NCBI GenBank assembly: GCA_003640335.1
Contig: RBKG01000078.1
Coordinates: forward strand, 1-5,322
Reading direction: 5' to 3'
Source: Porphyromonas sp.
Lineage (GTDB): Bacteria; Bacteroidota; Bacteroidia; Bacteroidales; Porphyromonadaceae
DNA length: 5,322 bases
The translations under genes and the position numbers were made by a program. This document shows, in pieces, positions 1 through 5,322 of this stretch (its first letter is position 1; every line of letters starts with the position of its first letter). The notes beneath the pieces were generated by a model that was not told the origin of the DNA, did no database searches, and worked only from the letters and a program-made list of their open reading frames with translations.

Positions 1-43
1 CTCCATTTTTAGGTTACCTATATTTATATATTGAGATAATACG

Positions 44-51
44 TATCTTTG
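44..51 (+). promoter_or_regulatory. Bacteroidota-type -7 promoter element (TAnnTTTG)
   Basis: The octamer TATCTTTG matches the Bacteroidota -7 consensus TAnnTTTG. It lies 44 bases before the ATG at 96, which would give a start of transcription near 56-60 and an AT-rich leader of about 36-40 bases. No good -33 TTTG box is seen at the usual distance: the nearest TTG, at 31-33, is too close, so the upstream half is weak. The leader has no Shine-Dalgarno sequence, as is usual in this phylum. It would drive the DUF4494-yggS pair. Confidence 0.5.
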
Positions 52-95
52 TAGGTATTGTCAAACAGAAATAATTTATAATTTAAAATACACCA

Positions 96-539
96 ATGGT
101 TCAATGGTACGAATGCAAAGTTTCTTATGATAAGAATCTTGAGCAAGGCTTAAACAAGGTTAATGAACTCTATCTCATCAATGCACTTAGCTTCACCGAA
201 GCAGAAAAGCGCATTATTGAGTATGCTACTCCATACGTATCTATGGGGAATCTAGAGGTAACTAATATCAGACGTGCTCTCTACGCCGAAATGTTCCTTA
301 CCAATCATGATGAACATGACCGCTACTTCAAAGCCCGTGTCAATATTATTACCGTAGACGAACGCAGTGGTAAGGAGAAAAAGAAAGGAATAAATATTCT
401 TATCCAAAGCGATACGCTCTCTAATGCACTCAACCATCTTTTAGAGCAACTGGGCAAAGAAGCTCAAGATTATGAGATTGCGTCTATCGCTGAGACCCTA
501 ATCATGGATGTTGTACCTTATGAGTCAGCCGAGTCCTAG
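96..539 (+). CDS. DUF4494 family protein, function unknown
   Basis: This is a small soluble protein of 147 residues with no signal peptide or membrane segment, so it is probably cytoplasmic. It is recognisable as DUF4494, a family typical of Bacteroidota. The N-terminal MVQWYECKVSYDK and the following ALSFTEAEKRI block match the family start, followed by LEVTNIRRALYAEMF (about 53-67), VDERSGKEKKK (about 87-97) and the C-terminal DYEIASIAETLIMDVVPY. The family-typical N-terminus directly at the first ATG supports this start. Its length is normal for the family. No catalytic motif can be named and no reaction should be inferred. Its last 32 bases overlap the yggS reading frame, so the two are probably co-transcribed and translationally coupled. 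In my recollection DUF4494 genes often precede yggS in Bacteroidales, which would make this an ordinary pairing. A promoter-like element lies at 44-51. Confidence 0.9.
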   Translation: MVQWYECKVSYDKNLEQGLNKVNELYLINALSFTEAEKRIIEYATPYVSMGNLEVTNIRRALYAEMFLTNHDEHDRYFKARVNIITVDERSGKEKKKGINILIQSDTLSNALNHLLEQLGKEAQDYEIASIAETLIMDVVPYESAES

Positions 540-1224
540 CCTTAGTATCGGAGAACGGATTAACGAAATCAAGCAGACCTTACCTGCGGGTGTTCGTCTT
601 GTCGCCGTATCCAAATTTCACCCTAGCGAAGCGATTGTCGAGGCATACGAGTCTGGGCAAAGACTCTTCGGAGAAAGTCGTGTACAGGAACTAAGCACTA
701 AGCATGCAGAACTTGGTGAAATGTATCTTGACCTTATATGGCATTTCATTGGTCCACTACAAACCAATAAGGTCAAATATATCGCACCTTTCATCGGCAT
801 GATTGAGAGCGTTACAAGTGAGAAGTTACTTCTTGAAATTAACAAGCAAGCGCTCAAAAATCACCGTACAATAGATGTCCTACTCGAGGTTCATATTGCG
901 CGAGAAGAGAGTAAGAGTGGATTTAGTCCCGAAGAAGTGTTTGAGCTATTACAGAAAGTAAAAGCCAACCCTGAAGCATACAATGGTATTTGTATATGTG
1001 GACTTATGGCTATGGCAACAAATACGGACGATGAAGCTCAAATTGCTCTTGAGTTTGACACGATTGCACGACTACACGCAGACATCAAACAAAGTGGTCT
1101 ACTATTAGCTCCCGAGGACTTTACAGAGCTATCAATAGGTATGAGCAGTGACTACCATATTGCACTGAAGCATGGAGCCACTCTCGTTCGTGTCGGTTCG
1201 GCCATCTTCGGAGAGAGAGACTAA
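508..1224 (+). CDS. yggS: YggS/PLPBP family pyridoxal-phosphate homeostasis protein
   Basis: This is a cytoplasmic PLP-binding protein of the YggS/PROSC family. Members carry PLP on a lysine in an alanine-racemase-like TIM barrel and help keep vitamin B6 and amino/keto acid pools balanced; no enzymatic reaction is established for the family. Seen here are the PLP lysine in LVAVSKFHP (K36 counting from the first ATG), FGESRVQEL (54-62), WHFIGPLQTNK (78-88), IAREESKSGF, GLMAMAT, and the phosphate-binding end SIGMSSD (209-215) and RVGSAIFG (228-235). At 238 residues it is full length. Two in-frame starts are possible, ATG at 508 and ATG at 520 (M5). They overlap the DUF4494 gene by 32 or 20 bases, no Shine-Dalgarno sequence separates them, and the shorter form also fits the family. 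The gene is followed by an inverted repeat at 1233-1297. Confidence 0.95.
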   Translation: MLYLMSQPSPSLSIGERINEIKQTLPAGVRLVAVSKFHPSEAIVEAYESGQRLFGESRVQELSTKHAELGEMYLDLIWHFIGPLQTNKVKYIAPFIGMIESVTSEKLLLEINKQALKNHRTIDVLLEVHIAREESKSGFSPEEVFELLQKVKANPEAYNGICICGLMAMATNTDDEAQIALEFDTIARLHADIKQSGLLLAPEDFTELSIGMSSDYHIALKHGATLVRVGSAIFGERD

Positions 1225-1232
1225 ATTATATG

Positions 1233-1297
1233 ACTTTGCATAGTATGGAACAAGCATGTGTTACTTCTAACCTTGCTTATGCTGTACTATGCAAAGT
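1233..1297. repeat. Perfect 13-bp inverted repeat, possible terminator or processing hairpin
   Basis: ACTTTGCATAGTA at 1233-1245 is the exact reverse complement of TACTATGCAAAGT at 1285-1297. A G-U pair at 1232/1298 and T-G, G-T and G-C pairs (1246-1248 with 1282-1284) extend the stem. Inside the 39-base loop, AAGCA (1252-1256) can pair with TGCTT (1274-1278), and GTTA (1260-1263) with TAAC (1268-1271) around a CTTC loop. The whole spacer could therefore fold as one long, interrupted hairpin. It sits 8 bases after the yggS stop and 32 bases before the mannosidase start. The arms are AT-rich and followed only by TTTC, not a proper T-tract, so a classical intrinsic terminator is not assured. 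mRNA processing or stabilisation, or a small repeat element, are alternatives. The repeat is certain; its role is not. Confidence 0.85.
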
Positions 1298-1329
1298 TTC
1301 TAGTTTATAGAACTTAAGACCTTAATATC

Positions 1330-3594
1330 ATGAATAATCTCAAACAAATACTTACACTAAGCATAGGTTTTAGTTGTTCACTTTTATTGAACGCGCAAAC
1401 TAAAAAGCGACTTATCGACGAGGTAAATCCATTTATCGGCACAAGCAACTTTGGTACAACTAACCCTGGAGCGGTGGTACCTAATGGCTTGATGAGTATT
1501 ACCCCATTTAATGTTATGGGTGGAGAAAATATCAATAAATGGGAAAAGGACTCTCGTTGGTGGAGTACGCCCTACTCTTCTGATAATAAATTCTTCACAG
1601 GATTTTCTCAAGTCAATCTCAGTGGCGTAGGTTGTCCTGAGTTAAGTAGCATTCTGCTTACAGCATCTTCAGACAGTTTAGATGTAAATTATCAGAACTA
1701 CGGTACAACTCTTAGTCAAGAGCATGCGCATCCAGGTTACTATACAGCTTACCTAGACAAACATAAGATTAAGGCTGAAGTAACAGCTAGTGAGCGTACA
1801 TCTCTCACGGCATTTACTTTTGAGAAAGGTGGCAAAGGCAATATCCTGCTTAATCTTGGACAAGGACTTACTAATGAAAGTGGAGCTACAGTCAAGTTCC
1901 TTAACGATAGTACCGTTGTCGGAAGTAAGCTGATGGGGACATTCTGTTATAACCCTCAAGCAGTATTTAATCAATACTTTGCTATGCGTATCAGCCGAGT
2001 AGCCCCCAAAAGTGGTTACTGGAAGATGCAACCTCCTATGAAAGGTGTTGAGGCTGAATGGGACCATGACAATGGTCGATACAAGCTCTACCCTGATTAT
2101 CGAAAAGAAATGAGTGGCAACGATGTAGGAGTGTGGTTTAGTTATGATGTCAAGCCAGGGGAAACTATCTATGTACAGACAGCTGTCTCATTCGTGAGTG
2201 CTGAGAATGCTCTACTAAACTTAAATACAGAGCAACAAGGCATTGATTTTGCGGCTATGAAGAAGCGTGCAGAAGATAAATGGGAAGAAGCTCTTAGCAA
2301 GGTCGAAGTAGAAGGAGGTTCTCAAGATGAACGTACCATCTTCTATACATCTCTCTACCATTTACTCATTCATCCAAACATCATGCAAGATGTCAATGGA
2401 GAATATCCTCAAAGTGAAAGCCTTAGAACAGGAAAGACCAATCACAATCGCTACACAGTATATTCTTTGTGGGACACTTATCGCAACGTTCACCCTCTAC
2501 TATCTGTGCTCTATCCTCGCATGCAGCTGGATATGGTCAAGTCGATGCTTGATATCTATCAAGAAAGTGGATGGTTACCCAAATGGGAGCTATATGGCAA
2601 AGAAACTATGACCATGACGGGAGACCCCTCCATCATTGTACTCAATGACACTTGGCAAAGAGGGCTTCGCGACTTTGATACTAAGTTAGCCTATGAAGCT
2701 ATGATGAAAGGAGCGACAACGCTCTCAAACAACAAACTTCGCCCCGAAATGAGCGACTACATCAAGTATGGCTACCTTCCACTTAGAACAAAATTTGGGC
2801 ATTCCGTTTCGACTTCTCTTGAGTATTATATCGCAGACTGGAATATGGCTCGCTTTGCCGAAGCTATGGGACATAAAGATGTAGCAAAGACGATGGATAA
2901 ACGTGCTACGGGCTATAAGCATTTCTATAGTGCAGACTACAAATTGCTTCGCCCAATCCTACCCGATGGTAAGTTCCTGACTCCATTTGACCCTAAGTTA
3001 GGTAAAGACTTTGAGCCTAACCCAGGTTTCCATGAAGGTAATGCTTACAATTACTCATTCTTTATCCCTCATGATATTAAGGGTTTAGCGAAGCTGATGG
3101 GTGGTGAACAGAAATTCTCTAATCACCTACAAAGTATCTTTGATAAAGATAACTATGACCCAGCGAACGAGCCAGATATAGCCTATCCATATCTCTTTAC
3201 CTATTACCCTAATCAGGCTTGGCGTACACAGAAGATTATTAAGCAACTTCTAAGCTCCGTGTATAAAAATGCGCCTGATGGTATTCCCGGAAATGACGAT
3301 ACGGGGACAATGAGTGCTTGGGCTATTTTCTCAATGCTTGGCTTCTATCCTGATTGCCCTGGTAGTACAACCTATGCACTCACGACACCAACATTCCGCA
3401 AGGTTACACTACATCTTGACACTAAGTACTACCCTAAGGGAAAGCTAGTGATTGAGCGCAAAGGGCAAGATAGTGACACCTACTTTAAGCAAATCAATGT
3501 GGGAGGCAAGGACTTTAAGAACGTATATAGACTTGACCATCAAACATTGCTCAATGCTGGTACAATTACTTATTACACTTCACCAAACAAATGA
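1330..3594 (+). CDS. Secreted GH92 family alpha-mannosidase
   Basis: This is a glycoside hydrolase of family GH92: calcium-dependent, inverting exo-alpha-mannosidases that trim mannose from N-glycans or mannans. Residues 1-22 are a signal peptide (hydrophobic stretch, then LNA before Q23), so the enzyme should be periplasmic or surface-exposed. C16 does not sit in a good lipobox. The N-terminal beta-sandwich carries NPFIGT (33-38) and GFSQVNLSGVGCPEL (91-105). The helical catalytic domain carries YSLWDTYR (378-385), TGDPS (430-434), HEGNAYNY with E569, NEPDIAYPYLF from N613, and GNDDTGTMSAW with D656/D657. By family analogy E569 is the likely acid and the D656/D657 region the likely base. At 754 residues it is full length. 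Several motifs differ from the best-studied alpha-1,2-mannosidases (for example SQVN where SHTH is common), so the cleaved linkage is open. The start is the only one giving the signal peptide. The stop overlaps the next gene as ATGA. Confidence 0.93.
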   Translation: MNNLKQILTLSIGFSCSLLLNAQTKKRLIDEVNPFIGTSNFGTTNPGAVVPNGLMSITPFNVMGGENINKWEKDSRWWSTPYSSDNKFFTGFSQVNLSGVGCPELSSILLTASSDSLDVNYQNYGTTLSQEHAHPGYYTAYLDKHKIKAEVTASERTSLTAFTFEKGGKGNILLNLGQGLTNESGATVKFLNDSTVVGSKLMGTFCYNPQAVFNQYFAMRISRVAPKSGYWKMQPPMKGVEAEWDHDNGRYKLYPDYRKEMSGNDVGVWFSYDVKPGETIYVQTAVSFVSAENALLNLNTEQQGIDFAAMKKRAEDKWEEALSKVEVEGGSQDERTIFYTSLYHLLIHPNIMQDVNGEYPQSESLRTGKTNHNRYTVYSLWDTYRNVHPLLSVLYPRMQLDMVKSMLDIYQESGWLPKWELYGKETMTMTGDPSIIVLNDTWQRGLRDFDTKLAYEAMMKGATTLSNNKLRPEMSDYIKYGYLPLRTKFGHSVSTSLEYYIADWNMARFAEAMGHKDVAKTMDKRATGYKHFYSADYKLLRPILPDGKFLTPFDPKLGKDFEPNPGFHEGNAYNYSFFIPHDIKGLAKLMGGEQKFSNHLQSIFDKDNYDPANEPDIAYPYLFTYYPNQAWRTQKIIKQLLSSVYKNAPDGIPGNDDTGTMSAWAIFSMLGFYPDCPGSTTYALTTPTFRKVTLHLDTKYYPKGKLVIERKGQDSDTYFKQINVGGKDFKNVYRLDHQTLLNAGTITYYTSPNK

Positions 3595-5322
3595 TATTAG
3601 TTTTTGGAGGAACGACAGAGGGGCGTATAGTTACGCAAGTCCTCGATGAAAGTGGCAAGGAGTATTATTACTCTACAAAGGGAGACCTTCAGCAAGTTGA
3701 CTTTGTTCATGGCATTCGTCTTACTGGTGCTATGACAGAGGAAGCTCTCATTGACTTTATACAGCAGAATGATATCGAATTAGTTATTGATGCAGCACAC
3801 CCATTTGCGGCAGTGCTGCACAATACGATTGGATTAGCTACAGCACAGACAGGTACACCCGTTATCCGTTATGAACGTGTCTACCCTAAGAAGCAAGAAG
3901 GCATCATTGAGTGTACGAGCTACGACGATATGATTGAAAAGCTTGAAGCACAACCATGCCACAGACTACTTGCTCTTACTGGAGTCAATACCATAAAGCC
4001 ACTGAAACCATTCTGGAGCAAGCACGAGAGTTACTTCCGCATATTGGATAGAGACGACTCGCATGAGAAGAGTGATGCCGAAGGCTTTCCTAGAGAACAA
4101 CTACTCTATTGGAAGCTCGGAGAGGAACAGAATGATGCCGAGATTTATGACCGTATTCAACCTGATGCAGTCATAACTAAAGATAGTGGTACAAGTGGAT
4201 ACTTTGATGAGAAGCTTGCTCCAGCTATTGAAAGAGGAATTCCTATCTATGTGTTACAGCGTCCTGCCCTACCTAGCCATTATCAACCCGTATATGGTCC
4301 TGTTGGTCTTAGAAGAAAAGTAGAAGCACTTGCACCTGATTTCTTCCCGCTTAAAACTGGTTATACTACTGGGACAACAGCAACAGCTGCTACAACAGCT
4401 GCACTCATTGCGCTTACTACGGGTCAGCATGTATCCGAGGTAGAAGTAACACTCCCGTCTGGCGAGGTGGTAACACTCCCAATAGATGCCGTAGAACAGA
4501 CCGAAGAGGGCTACAAAGCTATGATGAGGAAGCGTAGCGGAGATGACCCTGATGTAACTCAAGGGACAGAGATATGGAGTGAAGTAACAATATCTTCGGG
4601 AGAAGGGGTACGCTTCCTACAAGGAGAAGGAGTCGGACAAGTAACCTTACCGGGTCTAGGTATTGAGATAGGTGAACCTGCGATCAATGCGACTCCTAAA
4701 CGCATGATGACAGAGGTAGCGACACGCTTCTACCCTAATAATCTTGTAAACATCAAGATTATAGTGCCTGCTGGACGAGAATTAGCCCTCAAAACATTTA
4801 ATCCTCGCCTAGGCATTGTCGATGGTATATCCATAATCGGAACTTCGGGTGTCGTCAAACCATTCTCTCTAGATGCGTTCATTGCCTCTATCGTCAGACA
4901 AGCTGATGTTGCCCTTGCACTAGGAGCAGATACAATTGTCATTAACAGCGGAGCTAAGAGTGAAAAGTACTTGAAGGCAGCTCACCCCGAGCTACCACCA
5001 CAATGCTTTGTTCAGTATGGTAATTTCATTGGCGAAACACTTGAGAAGCTAGCATCAGCTAATATCCCTCATATAATTATGGGTATTATGTTAGGAAAGG
5101 CTGTTAAGTTGGCAGAGGGGAATATGGATACACACAGCAAGAAAGTTACGATGAATAAGCAGTTCCTTCACGACATCGCGACTCAACTTGCTTGCACAGA
5201 CGCGACTCACGAAGTTATAGAACGCATTACGCTAGCTAGAGAACTCTGGACGGAGCTTGCGCCTAGTGAATCTGAGAAATTACTTATGTACATAACCCAA
5301 ACTTGTCATAAGGTAAGCCAAC
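3591..5322 (+). CDS. cobK-cbiD: Fused precorrin-6A reductase (CbiJ/CobK) and cobalt-precorrin-5B C1-methyltransferase (CbiD), 3' end cut by window
   Basis: An open frame of 577 codons without a stop runs off the window. Residues 1 to about 250 are a CbiJ/CobK reductase: GGTTEGR (6-12, nucleotide-binding loop), DAAHPFA (67-73), RYER and TKDSGTSGYF (K197, D198, S199, G200). From about 255 onward is CbiD: TGYTTGT (256-262), GDDPDVT (317-323), GEPAIN (361-366), NPRLGIVDGISIIGTSG (ending G420) and DTHSKK. In the anaerobic cobalamin pathway CbiD methylates C1 of cobalt-precorrin-5B with S-adenosylmethionine, and CbiJ reduces the resulting cobalt-precorrin-6A, so one cytoplasmic chain holds two consecutive steps. 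CbiD alone is usually about 360-380 residues and 323 are visible, so perhaps 20-60 are missing. The ATG lies inside the ATGA overlap with the mannosidase stop and gives the intact GGTTEGR loop near the N-terminus, which supports it. The overlap implies coupled translation. The Cys usual after TTGT is Thr263 here. Confidence 0.93.
   Translation, partial: MILVFGGTTEGRIVTQVLDESGKEYYYSTKGDLQQVDFVHGIRLTGAMTEEALIDFIQQNDIELVIDAAHPFAAVLHNTIGLATAQTGTPVIRYERVYPKKQEGIIECTSYDDMIEKLEAQPCHRLLALTGVNTIKPLKPFWSKHESYFRILDRDDSHEKSDAEGFPREQLLYWKLGEEQNDAEIYDRIQPDAVITKDSGTSGYFDEKLAPAIERGIPIYVLQRPALPSHYQPVYGPVGLRRKVEALAPDFFPLKTGYTTGTTATAATTAALIALTTGQHVSEVEVTLPSGEVVTLPIDAVEQTEEGYKAMMRKRSGDDPDVTQGTEIWSEVTISSGEGVRFLQGEGVGQVTLPGLGIEIGEPAINATPKRMMTEVATRFYPNNLVNIKIIVPAGRELALKTFNPRLGIVDGISIIGTSGVVKPFSLDAFIASIVRQADVALALGADTIVINSGAKSEKYLKAAHPELPPQCFVQYGNFIGETLEKLASANIPHIIMGIMLGKAVKLAEGNMDTHSKKVTMNKQFLHDIATQLACTDATHEVIERITLARELWTELAPSESEKLLMYITQTCHKVSQ
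4375..4402 (+). repeat. Short in-frame CAACAGC repeats inside the CbiD part
   Basis: CAACAGC occurs at 4375, 4381 and 4393, and the 10-mer CAACAGCTGC is repeated at 4381-4390 and 4393-4402 with a period of 12 bases, so it stays in frame. It encodes a Thr/Ala-rich run (residues 262-271) in place of the Cys/Ala-rich run usual at the start of CbiD. It may simply reflect selection for small residues there. Confidence 0.5.

Noticed and set aside
1301..1310. TAGTTTAT as a possible -7 box for the mannosidase
   Set aside because: Only part of the TAnnTTTG consensus is met, and it lies about 20 bases from the ATG with no -33 partner; too weak to annotate.
1372..1377. C16 of the mannosidase as a lipoprotein cysteine
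   Set aside because: The preceding residues Ile-Gly-Phe-Ser do not make a proper lipobox, while a signal peptidase I site after A22 fits better.
1753..2067. Minus-strand open frame of 104 codons
   Set aside because: It lies wholly inside the GH92 gene on the opposite strand, has no recognisable motif, and the + strand protein is clearly real.
2327..2611. Plus-strand frame of 94 codons in another phase, with a hydrophobic stretch
   Set aside because: It is fully contained in the GH92 gene, which is continuous and motif-rich across this region.
3998..4004. GCCACTG, resembling the core of the B12 box of cobalamin riboswitches, inside a cobalamin gene
   Set aside because: It lies well inside the CbiJ/CobK coding part, encodes ordinary residues (a Lys-Pro-Leu stretch), has no surrounding riboswitch structure that I can see, and a 7-mer is expected by chance.
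4269..4562. Minus-strand open frame of 97 codons with a Cys/Ser-rich stretch
   Set aside because: The Cys/Ser run is the antisense of the Thr/Ala repeat in CbiD; it is a shadow of the cobK-cbiD gene.

Overview
The window looks like a core or near-core chromosomal stretch of a Bacteroidota bacterium, most like the Porphyromonadaceae/Bacteroidales. The evidence is a DUF4494 protein (a family I know essentially only from Bacteroidota), a TAnnTTTG-type -7 promoter element, AT-rich leaders without Shine-Dalgarno sequences, a GH92 exo-mannosidase with a Bacteroidota-type signal peptide, and a fused CbiJ/CobK-CbiD cobalamin enzyme. Genus assignment is inference.

Layout: all four genes lie on the + strand and are tightly packed. 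A short AT-rich leader with a promoter-like element (1-95) precedes a DUF4494 gene (96-539). Its 3' end overlaps the start of a YggS/PLPBP-type pyridoxal-phosphate homeostasis gene (508-1224). A 105-base gap (1225-1329) holds a perfect 13-bp inverted repeat that could form a long hairpin. A full-length secreted GH92 glycosidase follows (1330-3594). Its stop codon overlaps, as ATGA, the start of a two-domain cobalamin biosynthesis gene (3591 to beyond 5322) that is cut by the window edge, probably only a few tens of codons before its end.

How the genes relate: the first two form a translationally overlapping pair, read from the promoter near position 44. The second pair is also overlapping but functionally mismatched. 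The first member is a periplasmic or surface mannosidase for glycan scavenging. The second is a cytoplasmic enzyme joining two consecutive steps of anaerobic corrin-ring synthesis: C1 methylation of cobalt-precorrin-5B, then reduction of cobalt-precorrin-6A. No cobalamin riboswitch is visible upstream, so cobalamin control would have to come from elsewhere or be absent.

I see no mobile element, CRISPR array, tRNA or rRNA, and no convincing undescribed multi-gene system. The points most worth a second look are the inverted repeat, the mannosidase/cobalamin coupling, the fusion itself and the divergent motifs in the GH92 and CbiD parts.
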